The notes beneath the pieces were generated by a model, which did no database searches, had not been told where the DNA came from, and saw only the letters and a list, made by a program, of their open reading frames with translations. Made by a program: the position numbers and the translations under genes. A DNA stretch of 64,000 nt from contig NZ_CAMKRR010000008.1 in the NCBI RefSeq assembly GCF_946415235.1, positions 1 through 64,000 of the forward strand, written 5' to 3'. The stretch's first letter is position 1. Each line of letters begins with the position of its first letter. Shown here one piece after another: positions 9,146-19,117 of this stretch. This stretch comes from an uncultured Ruminococcus sp. (lineage in GTDB: Bacteria > Bacillota > Clostridia > Oscillospirales > Ruminococcaceae).

Positions 9146-9174
9146 ATTATAGCAAATCATCATGGTTATGTCAA
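9146..9174 (-). promoter_or_regulatory. Consensus promoter of the minus-strand polysaccharide cluster
   Basis: Minus strand TTGACA (9174..9169), 17 nt spacer, TATAAT (9151..9146). Confidence 0.75.
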
Positions 9175-9188
9175 TATCAATTGACATA
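9167..9188. promoter_or_regulatory. Operator-like dyad overlapping the -35 box
   Basis: TATGTCAA-tatcaa-TTGACATA, perfect 8 bp arms. Confidence 0.45.
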
Positions 9189-9233
9189 TTCGGCAAAAAA
9201 TGGAAAGTGATTATTGCGCTTTGCACAAAAATG

Positions 9234-10253
9234 TCAGCCCTCGGATATGATGCAGTTCGGGTAGTAATGTTCGATTATCTCCCGCCAGCTCTTGCCCTCG
9301 GCAGCCATGGCGTTCGCGCCGTACTGGCTCATGCCTACGCCGTGTCCGAAGCCCTTTGTGGTTATTTCCGCTTCATCTCCGTATATGCTGACCTCGAAGC
9401 TTGCGGAGCGCAGTCCGAGGGCGTCCCTTATCTCGCCGCCCGATGCGGCAGTATCACCGACGGAAGCGGTAAGGACTGTTCCCGCGTCGGAAACGGTCAG
9501 CACCCTGAGCCATTCCTTCATATCACTGCCCAGCTCTGCTTCGGGAAAAGCGGCTTCAAGGGCGGTTTTCAGCTCATCACGGCTGAATTTCACCTTTTCT
9601 CGGAAATGGGGAGCTGTCATGTCCGAACGGCTGTCCACCTCCACAAGATAGTCCACGGGAGCTCCCCATGCGTTCTCGGCGCTCTCCGTGAAGCCTCCCG
9701 ACATGGAGTGGAAAGCGGCGATGATAGGTGCGTTCTCGTAGGTGATTATGCAGGGGAGGACTTCGTCAACGGCAGAGGCTATCTTTGCGTAATTCTCGTC
9801 AAATTTATCTCCGAAGCACTCCCTTGCGCGTTCGGTCGTGAAATAGCCCTGATATTTTGAGGTATCGTTGGAGAAATCCGCACCTTTCAGCTCACCGTTG
9901 GGGGAGCTTCTTTCGCTTATGCGGCGGCGCTCGGCGTAGGTATGGGCTGCCACAGCCTGTGCTTTCAGGGCTTCTATGCCGAAATTCGCAGGCATTTCCG
10001 CGCATACTGCGCCTATGACGTAATCGCGGACGGGTACTTCGAGGACCTTTCCGCTGTAAATGTCGAGTACCTTGTAGGGCTCGGGGTCATAGACTGTAGT
10101 ACTGTCCGTGTCCTCACTGTCGAAAATGTATTCTTCAAGCTTTACGGTGCTGTTCCCGGAGCTGTCTGCTTTTCCCGATATACACGCGGGAACTGCGGGT
10201 ATTACCAGTACCGAAAGAATGAGCAGCAGAGCTGCTGCGGCGTTTTTTCTCAT
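9234..10253 (-). CDS. SpoIID/LytB-domain protein (stage II sporulation protein D family)
   Basis: VPVRDYVIGAVCAEMPANFGIEALKAQAVAAHTYA, FHSMSGGFTESAENAWG, KGFGHGVGMSQYGANAMA motifs. Confidence 0.9.
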   Translation of the reverse strand: MRKNAAAALLLILSVLVIPAVPACISGKADSSGNSTVKLEEYIFDSEDTDSTTVYDPEPYKVLDIYSGKVLEVPVRDYVIGAVCAEMPANFGIEALKAQAVAAHTYAERRRISERSSPNGELKGADFSNDTSKYQGYFTTERARECFGDKFDENYAKIASAVDEVLPCIITYENAPIIAAFHSMSGGFTESAENAWGAPVDYLVEVDSRSDMTAPHFREKVKFSRDELKTALEAAFPEAELGSDMKEWLRVLTVSDAGTVLTASVGDTAASGGEIRDALGLRSASFEVSIYGDEAEITTKGFGHGVGMSQYGANAMAAEGKSWREIIEHYYPNCIISEG

Positions 10254-10314
10254 ACTTATTCTCCTTGTCTGCTGATCTCCGATCTGTGACGGCTCCCTGT
10301 AAATAAGAAAATGT

Positions 10315-10343
10315 TTGACATTAAATAATAAATGGTGTATAAT
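10315..10343 (+). promoter_or_regulatory. Consensus promoter upstream of citrate synthase
   Basis: TTGACA (10315..10320), 17 nt spacer, TATAAT (10338..10343). Confidence 0.8.
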
Positions 10344-10367
10344 TAATAATGAATATGTTTTAGGAGA

Positions 10368-11735
10368 GTGATCATGATGCCGTCATTTATTTCGGGCGCT
10401 AACATTACAGATTTATGCAGCAGGTTAGCGGATAATACCGCAATAGATCCAAAGCTTTATGAAAAATATCATGTGAAGAGAGGACTCCGCAACAGCGACG
10501 GTACAGGCGTAATGGCGGGTATTACCAATATATGCAACGTCCACGGCTATGTTATGAACGAGGGCGAAAGAGAACCTATCCCCGGACAGCTCATATACAG
10601 AGGCTATAATATAAACGACCTTGTTGAGAATGTTGAAAAGGACGACCGCTTCGGCTATGAGGAAACTGCTTTCCTTCTGCTCTTCGGCCATCTGCCCAAC
10701 GTAAAGGAGCTCAAGACCTTCAGCTCATACATATCCGTCAAGAGAGACCTGCCAAACGGCTTCGTTGAGGATATGATACTCAAGGCTCCGTCAAAGAACA
10801 TCATGAACAAGCTTGCACGTTCGGTGCTGGCTCTGTATTCCTACGACGACGAGTGCGAGAACAAGGGACTTGAAAACGAAATGCGTACCGCGGTGAGCCT
10901 TATCGCCAAAATGCCTGTCATCATGGCGAACGCTTATCAGGTTAAGCGCAGGGTATTCGACAACCAGAGCATGATAATGCATCCCATAAATTATGAGGAA
11001 AACACGGCGCAGTGCATACTTTCGCTGCTCCGCCCCGACAGGAAGTACACCAAGGACGAGGCACAGATGCTTGACCGCCTCCTCATGCTGCAGGCAGAGC
11101 ACGGCGGCGGCAATAACTCAACATTTACCTGCCGTGTACTCACTTCCTCGGGAACAGATCCCTATTCCGCTTATTCCTCGGCTATATGCTCACTGAAGGG
11201 CCCCCGTCACGGCGGCGCTAATCTTCAGGTAATAAATATGCTGGACAACTTCAAGGCGAACATAAAGAACTGGGAGGACGAAGGAGAAGTCGCTGACTAT
11301 ATGCGTAAGACCATACTCAAAGAGACAAACGACCACTCGGGTCTTATCTACGGTATGGGCCACGCTGTATACACTATCTCCGACCCCCGTGCCATGATAC
11401 TCAAAAAGAAAGCCTTCGAGCTTGCAAAGGGCAAGGACATAGAAGCGGAATTCCGCCTCCTCGAGACTATCGAGCGCCTTACTCCCGAGATATTCAGGGA
11501 AATGAAGGGCAGCACAAAGGTAATGTGCGCGAATGTGGATATGTATTCGGGACTCGTATACAGGATGCTGGGTATCCCCGACGAGCTGTTCACTCCGCTG
11601 TTCGCCATTGCGCGTATGGCAGGCTGGGCTGCACACCGTATGGAAGAGATACTCACGGGCGGAAGGATAATCCGTCCCGCTTACAAGGCGATCGCAAAGG
11701 AAAAGGAATACGTAAAGCTCTCCGAGCGCGAATGA
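10368..11735 (+). CDS. gltA: Citrate synthase
   Basis: GQLIYRGYNINDLVE, LQAEHGGGNNSTFTCRVLTSSGTDPYSAYSSAICSLKGPRHGGAN, YGMGHAVYTISDPRA. Confidence 0.95.
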   Translation: MIMMPSFISGANITDLCSRLADNTAIDPKLYEKYHVKRGLRNSDGTGVMAGITNICNVHGYVMNEGEREPIPGQLIYRGYNINDLVENVEKDDRFGYEETAFLLLFGHLPNVKELKTFSSYISVKRDLPNGFVEDMILKAPSKNIMNKLARSVLALYSYDDECENKGLENEMRTAVSLIAKMPVIMANAYQVKRRVFDNQSMIMHPINYEENTAQCILSLLRPDRKYTKDEAQMLDRLLMLQAEHGGGNNSTFTCRVLTSSGTDPYSAYSSAICSLKGPRHGGANLQVINMLDNFKANIKNWEDEGEVADYMRKTILKETNDHSGLIYGMGHAVYTISDPRAMILKKKAFELAKGKDIEAEFRLLETIERLTPEIFREMKGSTKVMCANVDMYSGLVYRMLGIPDELFTPLFAIARMAGWAAHRMEEILTGGRIIRPAYKAIAKEKEYVKLSERE

Positions 11736-11748
11736 GCCGCAAAAGCAT

Positions 11749-13068
11749 ATGAAAATATTTTCAGCTATCATAACAGCCCTCTTTACGGGGGCTGCGCTTA
11801 CGGGCTGTACCTTCGGCGCAAGCATAGATACTCTCATGGCTCCGCCGAAGCTCAGCGTTGAACAGGAACAGATATACTCTGCCCTGACCAATGCGGAAGG
11901 AACAGCAATAAGCCTTAAGTACCCGAAATCGGGAAAATACCTTTCGGCATTCATAATCGAGGATATAGACGGCGACGGCGGCGATGAAGCTCTCGTGTTC
12001 TATGAGAGGAACAACCGTGCTCCCGATGAAAATGCCCTGAGGATAAACGTCCTCGACAAGGAGGGCGACCACTGGCGCTCTGTGGACGACCTTTCGGCAG
12101 TCGGCAGCGAGATAGAAGAGGTCATGATCTCGCGGCTGGGCACCAATGACCGTGTGAATATCATCGTCGGAACAAGTATCATCAACCGCTCGGAGAAGAA
12201 TGTCACCATATACATTTACTCGGAGGGCAGATTACAGGGTACGAAGTTCTCTGTGCCGTATTCATTCATTGATGTAAAGGATCTGGATATGGACAGCGAT
12301 AACGAGCTCCTGAGACTTACAAAGGCTTCAAGCGAAGAGCCCGCCCTTGCAGAGGTGTATAAGCTCGACGAGAACGGTATGTACCACAGGTCAAAGCTTG
12401 AACTGGGAGATAACATAAGCGAGTTCGACATAAGCTACGGAAGTCTCCCCGACGGCAGGCTCGGTCTGTATATCGACGAATCCTCGGGAACGGGCAATAT
12501 CCGTTCCGATGTCATATATATGGAAGGCAGCGCACTTAACAGCGTCACCGTTACTAACGACGATGACATGAATAAAAGCAGACCTGCGGGCTACAGCTCC
12601 TTTGATGTGGATTCCGACGGAAGCCTCGAGATACCGTTCCAGATAACCGCTGCGGGCTATGAGTCGGCAGCCGAGGGCGAAAGGCTCAGCCTTACCGAGT
12701 GGAACAAGCTCGACAGGCTTATGAACCTGAAAAGGCGGTATATCTCCTATTACAGTCTCAATGACGGATATATATTCATTTTCCCCGAAAGATGGGTGGA
12801 CAATGTGACTGTAAGGCGTGATATAGTCAACGACGAGATAGTTTTCTGCAAGTACAAGAACGGGAACATGGGGCGCGAGCTTCTCAGGATAGCCTGCGCG
12901 GACGATGCTCCTTCGCGGGATGACAGGATATCCAACGAGTATATGCTGATGTGCACAAAGGGAGATTCGTCTTACCTTGCCGTGATCCCCGGCGATCCCG
13001 ATCCCGAGGGCGACGGGCTCTGCATAACCGCAGGAGAAGCTGCTGTAGGCTTCAGGACAAGGGACTGA
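11749..13068 (+). CDS. Predicted lipoprotein with three Asp-rich (DxDxD/NG-like) loops
   Basis: Signal peptide with LTGC lipobox; DIDGDGGDE, DLDMDSDNE and DVDSDGSLE loops at spaced positions; next to a response regulator and histidine kinase. Confidence 0.75.
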   Translation: MKIFSAIITALFTGAALTGCTFGASIDTLMAPPKLSVEQEQIYSALTNAEGTAISLKYPKSGKYLSAFIIEDIDGDGGDEALVFYERNNRAPDENALRINVLDKEGDHWRSVDDLSAVGSEIEEVMISRLGTNDRVNIIVGTSIINRSEKNVTIYIYSEGRLQGTKFSVPYSFIDVKDLDMDSDNELLRLTKASSEEPALAEVYKLDENGMYHRSKLELGDNISEFDISYGSLPDGRLGLYIDESSGTGNIRSDVIYMEGSALNSVTVTNDDDMNKSRPAGYSSFDVDSDGSLEIPFQITAAGYESAAEGERLSLTEWNKLDRLMNLKRRYISYYSLNDGYIFIFPERWVDNVTVRRDIVNDEIVFCKYKNGNMGRELLRIACADDAPSRDDRISNEYMLMCTKGDSSYLAVIPGDPDPEGDGLCITAGEAAVGFRTRD

Positions 13069-13119
13069 TACGCAGCTTGGATATAAGCTGAGAAATATAC
13101 ATAAAGGAGTGATACTCTC

Positions 13120-13821
13120 ATGAAACGTATACTTATATGCGAGGACGAGGATACAATACGCGAATTCGTTGTCATAAACCTCAAGCGCGCAGGCTATGAC
13201 GTAGTCGATGTGAACTGCGGCGAGGACGCCCTCAAGACCTTTGAGGCGGAGCACGGCAAATTCGAGGTAGTCCTGCTGGATATAATGATGCCGGGCATAG
13301 ACGGCTTCACGGTATGCAAGAAGATACGTGAAAAAAGCTCTACCATAGGCATAATAATGCTCACTGCAAGGACTCAGGAAATGGACAAGGTCAGCGGTCT
13401 TATGATAGGCGCCGACGATTATATCACCAAGCCCTTTTCACCGTCCGAGCTCACTGCCCGCGTTGACGCCATATACAGGCGCGTGTGCATGAGCTCCATA
13501 AAGAACGAGAAGCAGTCCGTCATAGAGAGCGGTCCTTTTGTACTCAACCTCAAGAGCCGTACAGTCACAAAGGACGGCGAGCCCATAGAGCTCACACAGG
13601 TAGAGTATCAGATACTCGAGTTCTTCATGAACAATAAAAATACCGCTCTTGACCGTGCAAGCATACTCAACCATATATGGGGCGAGAGCTATTACGGCGA
13701 CGATAAGATAGTTGACGTTAATATAAGGCGCATACGCATGAAGATAGAGGAAGAGCCTTCAAACCCCAAGTATATCATTACCATTTGGGGATACGGCTAT
13801 AAATGGAATGACGTTCAGTAA
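13120..13821 (+). CDS. OmpR/PhoB-family response regulator
   Basis: Receiver domain ICEDEDTIREFV, LLDIMMPGIDGF, and winged-helix LTQVEYQILEFFMNNKNTALDRASILNHIWG. Confidence 0.95.
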   Translation: MKRILICEDEDTIREFVVINLKRAGYDVVDVNCGEDALKTFEAEHGKFEVVLLDIMMPGIDGFTVCKKIREKSSTIGIIMLTARTQEMDKVSGLMIGADDYITKPFSPSELTARVDAIYRRVCMSSIKNEKQSVIESGPFVLNLKSRTVTKDGEPIELTQVEYQILEFFMNNKNTALDRASILNHIWGESYYGDDKIVDVNIRRIRMKIEEEPSNPKYIITIWGYGYKWNDVQ

Positions 13822-15224
13822 TGGCTAAAAAGAGTATCACAAGGCGCTGGATAGTCAACAATCTCGGAGTTGTCGTGCTTGCGCTCCTTGTCATAGATAT
13901 GGCGATCATCTATGCGATACAGAATTATTTCTACAACTCTGCAAAGCAGTACCTCGTATCAAAGCTCAATGCCGTAACGAGCGTGCTGAGTATGCATTCT
14001 CAGGACAGCTCGTCAAACTTCTCCGCAGAGATGAGGAAAATGCTCGAGACCTTCAACGAGAAGGACAAGATAGAGCTTATGGCGATAAACTCCAAGGGCA
14101 GGGTAGTCCTTACCTCTTCGGGCTTTTCTCCCGATGCCGACGACCCCATGCCCGACTACGACGAAGCTCTCGAAAAAAGCGAGGGCGACCATGTGTACAG
14201 GCTCAGGGGCGGCGAAAAGATACTTGCCGTATCTGTTCCCATAGGCTCCATGAGCAACGAGTACAGCGCCGTAAGAATGGTCACATCGCTGACAGCCATA
14301 GACGAGACTATCAAGAATTATGCGCTTGCCGCTTCGGTGGTGTGCATAGCCATAATACTTATAATCATAGTAACAGGTCTGTACTTCGCGGGCTCTATCG
14401 TTAAGCCGATACAGCAGATAAGCGGTATCGCCCGTAAATTTGCGCTGGGCGACTTCTCAACACGTATCGACAACGACAGCGACGACGAGATAGGCGACCT
14501 CTGCACGGCTATAAACAATATGGCTGACGAGCTCTCTGCCACAGAGGCTATGAAGAACGAGTTCATATCCTCGGTGTCTCATGAGCTGAGAACTCCCCTT
14601 ACCGCCATAAAGGGCTGGGCGGAAACTCTTATGATAGACGGAGGCGGCAGCCCCGATACCATGAAAAAAGGCGTCGGTGTCATCGTCAACGAGACAGAGC
14701 GACTTTCGCAGATGGTTGAGGAGCTCCTTGACTTCTCACGTATGCAGAACGGTCATTTTACATTGCAGAATGCGAATATGGACGTTCTTGCGGAGCTTGG
14801 CGACGCGGTTCTCATCTACAGCGACAAGGCACGGCGTGAGGAAAAGGAGATAATCTACAGCGAGCCCGAGATGCTCCCCTTTGTGTACGGCGACAAGAAC
14901 CGTATACGTCAGGTGTTCATCAATGTTATCGACAATGCGGTGAAGTACTCCTCGGCAGGGGATACTGTTACCATAATGGCTTATGAAAAGGGCGGAAATG
15001 TCATAATAAGCGTGGCTGATACGGGCTGCGGCATCAAGAAATCCGACCTTGCAAAGGTCAAGACCAAGTTCTACAAGGCAAATCATACCCGCCGAGGCTC
15101 GGGAATAGGTCTTGCCGTTGCAGACGAGATAATCAGTATGCACGGCGGCAGCATGGACATAACCAGTGAGGGCGAAGGCAAGGGTACTACGGTAATAATA
15201 ACCCTCCCTGCGGTAAAGCAGTAG
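13821..15224 (+). CDS. Sensor histidine kinase (2 TM, HAMP, HisKA, HATPase)
   Basis: SSVSHELRTPLTAIKGWAETL H-box, FINVIDNAVKYSSAG N-box, SVADTGCGI and GSGIGLAVADEI G-boxes. Confidence 0.95.
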   Translation: MAKKSITRRWIVNNLGVVVLALLVIDMAIIYAIQNYFYNSAKQYLVSKLNAVTSVLSMHSQDSSSNFSAEMRKMLETFNEKDKIELMAINSKGRVVLTSSGFSPDADDPMPDYDEALEKSEGDHVYRLRGGEKILAVSVPIGSMSNEYSAVRMVTSLTAIDETIKNYALAASVVCIAIILIIIVTGLYFAGSIVKPIQQISGIARKFALGDFSTRIDNDSDDEIGDLCTAINNMADELSATEAMKNEFISSVSHELRTPLTAIKGWAETLMIDGGGSPDTMKKGVGVIVNETERLSQMVEELLDFSRMQNGHFTLQNANMDVLAELGDAVLIYSDKARREEKEIIYSEPEMLPFVYGDKNRIRQVFINVIDNAVKYSSAGDTVTIMAYEKGGNVIISVADTGCGIKKSDLAKVKTKFYKANHTRRGSGIGLAVADEIISMHGGSMDITSEGEGKGTTVIITLPAVKQ

Positions 15225-15259
15225 GACGGATACAATAAATGATTCAATAAGGTGAAAAC

Positions 15260-16252
15260 ATGGGAAAAAGTGATAATACACAGGAAAAATTCAAATCAAA
15301 GATAGGCGGTCAGGCTCTTATCGAGGGCATAATGATGCTGGGACCGAATAAGGGCGCAATGGCGTGCAGGCTCCCCGATGGCACTGTAGACCTGGAAACA
15401 TGGGACGAGAACAACGGAAAGAACGCCCCTTGGTACAGGAAGGTACCGCTGGTAAGAGGCTGTACGGGTTTCGCCATATCCCTTGTCAAGGGCTATAAGT
15501 ACATGATGAAGTCTGCCGAGAAGCAGATGCCCGAGGACGAGGAGGAAGAAAAGGACAAGAAAAAGAATGACGAGCCCGCAGCAGAGGCTGCTGCCGAAAG
15601 CAGTGAAACGGCTGATAAGAAGAAAGAGGGCTCGGGCTACGATATATTCATGTATCTCGGCATACTTTTCGGCGTAGTCATGGCCATAGGACTTTTCGTC
15701 ATGCTCCCGAAATGGATAGTGGGACTCATGCCCTCGGTCAGGGAGCACCGCTTCCTGCGCTCGCTTCTTGAGGGACTGGTAAAGATAACCCTTTTCGTTG
15801 TATATATGTACCTTACGAGCCTTATGAAGGATATACGCAGACAGTTCATGTACCACGGCGCAGAGCACAAGACCATTGCCTGCCATGAGGCAGAGCTCCC
15901 GCTGACTGTTGAGAATATCCGCAAGCAGAGCCGTTTCCACAAGCGCTGCGGTACGAGCTTCATATTCATAGTTCTTATCGTCAGCATATTCGTGATGTGC
16001 TTCGTGCCTTTCACGGTAACGTGGCAGCGCATCGTGGCTTCACTGGTGCTCCTGCCCCTTGTTGTGGGCATCTCCTACGAGTGCATACGCCTTGCGGGAA
16101 ATAACGACAACCTCTTCACACGTATCCTTTCTGCTCCCGGACTTGCAATGCAGCGCATAACCACCCGCGAGCCCGACGACAGTATGATAGAGATAGCTAT
16201 TGCTGCAATGACTCCTTGTATACCAAGTGACAAGGAGGAGGACAAGTGGTAA
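15260..16252 (+). CDS. DUF1385 domain-containing membrane protein
   Basis: GGQALIEGIMMLGPNKGAMACR and FMYHGAEHKTIACHEAELPLTVENIRKQSRFHKRCGTSF, upstream of prmC as commonly seen in Firmicutes. Confidence 0.88.
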   Translation: MGKSDNTQEKFKSKIGGQALIEGIMMLGPNKGAMACRLPDGTVDLETWDENNGKNAPWYRKVPLVRGCTGFAISLVKGYKYMMKSAEKQMPEDEEEEKDKKKNDEPAAEAAAESSETADKKKEGSGYDIFMYLGILFGVVMAIGLFVMLPKWIVGLMPSVREHRFLRSLLEGLVKITLFVVYMYLTSLMKDIRRQFMYHGAEHKTIACHEAELPLTVENIRKQSRFHKRCGTSFIFIVLIVSIFVMCFVPFTVTWQRIVASLVLLPLVVGISYECIRLAGNNDNLFTRILSAPGLAMQRITTREPDDSMIEIAIAAMTPCIPSDKEEDKW

Positions 16253-17097
16253 GCCGAGGCGAGCTTTTTGCTCGGTGCCGCGGGCTCATAGCCCTGCGCG
16301 ATGAGGAGTCCGCGGACTTTGACACCACCTGTATCTTTCAGGATATGCTTGGGGAGAAGTTCCCCATGTTCGCTCCGAAAGAGCCTGTCCCCGATGATAA
16401 GGCGGAGGAGATAATTTCTCTTGCAAAGCGCCGCTCCGAGGGCTACCCCCTGCAGTATCTGCTGGGACAGTGGGAATTCTGGGGCTGCAATTTCAAGGTG
16501 GGCGAGGGCGTTCTCATACCACGTCCCGATACCGAGACCCTTGTGGAGCAGGTGCTTGACATCTGCCGCCGCGAACATCTCACAGCACCTAAGATAGCCG
16601 ATCTTTGCAGCGGCAGCGGCTGTATAGCCGTAGCTCTGAAAAAGGAGCTTCCCGAAGCGGAGGTCTGCGCCGTGGAGCTGTCGGAAAAGGCTCTTTATTA
16701 TCTCAGACAGAACACAGAGCTCAACGGCTGCGGCGATATAAAAATAATAAGCGGCGATGTGCTGAAAAGTGAAACTGCCCGTCAGATAACGGGACTTGAT
16801 ATACTTGTGAGCAATCCCCCTTACCTTACCTCGCAGGATATGAGGGAACTCATGACAGAGGTGAGATACGAGCCCGAATCGGCGCTTTTCGGCGGCGAGG
16901 ACGGTCTCGGCTTCTACAGAGCCCTTACGGAGCTGTGGAAAGCTTCTGTAAAGGACGGCGGATATATCGCCTATGAGTTCGGTCTCGGGCAGCATGACGC
17001 CGTGAAGGATATACTCGAAAGGAACGGCTTCACCGACGTTGAGCTTCGGCGTGACGGCGGGGGAATAATCAGAACAGCCGCCGCTGTAAAAGCATAA
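16246..17097 (+). CDS. prmC: Peptide chain release factor N5-glutamine methyltransferase
   Basis: LIPRPDTETLVE, ADLCSGSGCIAVAL and DILVSNPPYL (NPPY) motifs; GTG start with an AAGGAGGAG RBS. Confidence 0.93.
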   Translation: MVSRGELFARCRGLIALRDEESADFDTTCIFQDMLGEKFPMFAPKEPVPDDKAEEIISLAKRRSEGYPLQYLLGQWEFWGCNFKVGEGVLIPRPDTETLVEQVLDICRREHLTAPKIADLCSGSGCIAVALKKELPEAEVCAVELSEKALYYLRQNTELNGCGDIKIISGDVLKSETARQITGLDILVSNPPYLTSQDMRELMTEVRYEPESALFGGEDGLGFYRALTELWKASVKDGGYIAYEFGLGQHDAVKDILERNGFTDVELRRDGGGIIRTAAAVKA

Positions 17098-17106
17098 GTT
17101 TATGTT

Positions 17107-17194
17107 TGTAGGGGACGGTGACTCCCTATGGTATAGGTAGATGTCCGAAGGACAGAGGGTCGCGGCTCCTGTTGGGAGTCCCCGACGTCCCTTA
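17107..17194. repeat. Long variant of the TGTAGGG palindrome family
   Basis: tgtaGGGGACGGTGACTCCC ... GGGAGTCCCCGACGTCCCtta. Confidence 0.5.
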
Positions 17195-17248
17195 ACGGGC
17201 GTCGGTAAAGTGTCCCTTTAAATGCAGTCAAAAAAGAAAGGATAAGCC

Positions 17249-17857
17249 ATGAAAATAGCGGTATTTTCAGATATTCACGGAAATATCAAGGCTCTGAAAG
17301 CTGTTCTTGAACAGATAAGGGAAAAGAACGCAGACCTGACAGTGTTTTTAGGAGATATCTTCCAGCGCGGAAATGAAGAATTTGAATGTCTCGAACTGCT
17401 GAAAAACAGCGGTGTGGTCTGCTTAAAGGGAAACTGCGAGCTCTATGCGGAGCACGGAGTGGATGTTGATCCCGATGTGGAGCATCTGAGGAGCTATTAC
17501 GACGGCATAAGAAGCAGGCTCACAGAGGAGCAGATGCAGTTCATAAGGCAGATGCCGCTTTTCTATGAGACCGAATGTCACGGACACAAACTGCATTTTT
17601 CACACTTCCTGTTTCTTGATATTGAAAAGCCCTATCCGTTTTTACCGCTGTCAAGTCTCAGGGACGGCTCCTTCGACAGGGCTTGCGAGGGCGAAAACGT
17701 AACGAAATACGACCTTGCAGTTATCGGTCACTGTCATCAGAATTTCGTAAAAGGGAATGTGGTCTCTGTTTCAGCTTCGGGCTTAGAGGGAGCTTCATGG
17801 CTTCTTATCGAAGTCAATGATGACTCTGTCCGCTTTGAGCATATCGGCATTGCATGA
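17249..17857 (+). CDS. Metallophosphoesterase, YfcE-like
   Basis: FSDIHGNIKAL, GDIFQRG, KGNCE, VIGHCHQNF calcineurin-like motifs. Confidence 0.88.
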   Translation: MKIAVFSDIHGNIKALKAVLEQIREKNADLTVFLGDIFQRGNEEFECLELLKNSGVVCLKGNCELYAEHGVDVDPDVEHLRSYYDGIRSRLTEEQMQFIRQMPLFYETECHGHKLHFSHFLFLDIEKPYPFLPLSSLRDGSFDRACEGENVTKYDLAVIGHCHQNFVKGNVVSVSASGLEGASWLLIEVNDDSVRFEHIGIA

Positions 17858-17932
17858 AAAGACGGCGGAAATAAACGGTTTTTCAGAAAATTTAAAGCTT
17901 TATATATTATAAATAGTACGGAGGAAATACCA

Positions 17933-19117
17933 ATGGCAAAGAAGGAACTTGCAAAAAAGCCTACAGTTGTAAGAGTTACCGCTGTAGAGGACAAGAAGGC
18001 TGCTCTTGACGGCGCTCTCAAGCAGATAGAAAAGAAGTACGGCGCAGGCGCGGTAATGCGCCTCGGACAGACAAAGACCCTTAACGTGGACGCTATCCCC
18101 ACAGGCTCCATGACACTTGATATGGCGCTTGGCATAGGCGGCGTTCCGAGAGGACGTATCGTTGAGATATACGGTCCCGAGAGCTCGGGTAAGACCACAG
18201 TTGCGCTGTCTATTGTCGCTCAGGCACAGAAGGCAGGCGGAGAAGCCGCATTCATCGACGTTGAACACGCTCTCGACCCTGTTTACGCAAAGGCTCTCGG
18301 AGTAAATATCGACAATCTCCTCGTTTCGCAGCCCGACAGCGGCGAACAGGCTCTCGAAATAGCGGAAGCTCTTATCCGTTCGGGCGCTATCGACGTTATA
18401 GTTCTCGACTCTATCGCTGCTATGACCACAAGAGCTGAAATTGACGGCGAAATGGGCGACCTCCATGTAGGTCAGCTGGCAAGACTTATGTCGCAGGCTA
18501 TGAGAAAGCTCACGGCGGCTATATCAAAGTCAAACTGCGTTGCCATATTCATCAATCAGATACGCGAAAAGATAGGCGTTATGTACGGAAATCCCGAGAC
18601 TACCCCCGGAGGCCGCGCTCTCAAATTCTATTCGTCGGTGCGTATAGAAGTAAGAAAGGGCGAGGTGCTCAAGTCGGGCACGGACGTTATAGGCGCCTGC
18701 ACACGCTGCAAGATAGTAAAGAACAAGGTAGCTCCGCCTTTCAAGGAGTGCGAATTCGACCTTATGTACGGCAGCGGAATCTCCCGTACAGGTGAGGTGC
18801 TTGACCTTGCCGTTGATCTTGATATCATAAAGAAGGGCGGCTCGTGGTTCAGCTACAAGGATCAGAAGCTGGGACAGGGACGCGATAACGTCAAGGAGCT
18901 TCTCCAGAACGACGAAAAGCTCATGAAGGAAATAGAGGAGCAGATACTGGCAAGAAAGGACGAGCTGAATTCCGCCGCTCCAAAGAAGAGCAAGCCTGCC
19001 GCCGAGAAGCCTGCGGCTGACGCGGAGAAGCCCGAGGCTGAGGGAGGCGCTTCCGAGGAGGACGTTCTTGCAAGCTTTGACGAGAACTTTGAGGAGTTCA
19101 CTCCCGCTGAGGAATAA
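17933..19117 (+). CDS. recA: Recombinase A
   Basis: [21 protein letters not shown] Walker [20 protein letters not shown]; acidic A/P/E-rich C-terminal tail. Confidence 0.98.
   Translation: MAKKELAKKPTVVRVTAVEDKKAALDGALKQIEKKYGAGAVMRLGQTKTLNVDAIPTGSMTLDMALGIGGVPRGRIVEIYGPESSGKTTVALSIVAQAQKAGGEAAFIDVEHALDPVYAKALGVNIDNLLVSQPDSGEQALEIAEALIRSGAIDVIVLDSIAAMTTRAEIDGEMGDLHVGQLARLMSQAMRKLTAAISKSNCVAIFINQIREKIGVMYGNPETTPGGRALKFYSSVRIEVRKGEVLKSGTDVIGACTRCKIVKNKVAPPFKECEFDLMYGSGISRTGEVLDLAVDLDIIKKGGSWFSYKDQKLGQGRDNVKELLQNDEKLMKEIEEQILARKDELNSAAPKKSKPAAEKPAADAEKPEAEGGASEEDVLASFDENFEEFTPAEE

Noticed and set aside
9162-9860. 232-aa plus-strand ORF
   Set aside because: Antisense to the SpoIID-family gene; no plausible motif or RBS.
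11190-11954. 254-aa minus-strand ORF
   Set aside because: Antisense to citrate synthase.
11960-12640. DIDGDG-type loops as a dockerin module
   Set aside because: Dockerins have two closely spaced ~22-residue F-hand repeats near a terminus; these three loops are far apart and internal.
18900-19117. Acidic Ala/Pro/Glu-rich RecA tail as a fused extra domain
   Set aside because: Low-complexity acidic tails are common in RecA; nothing domain-like here.
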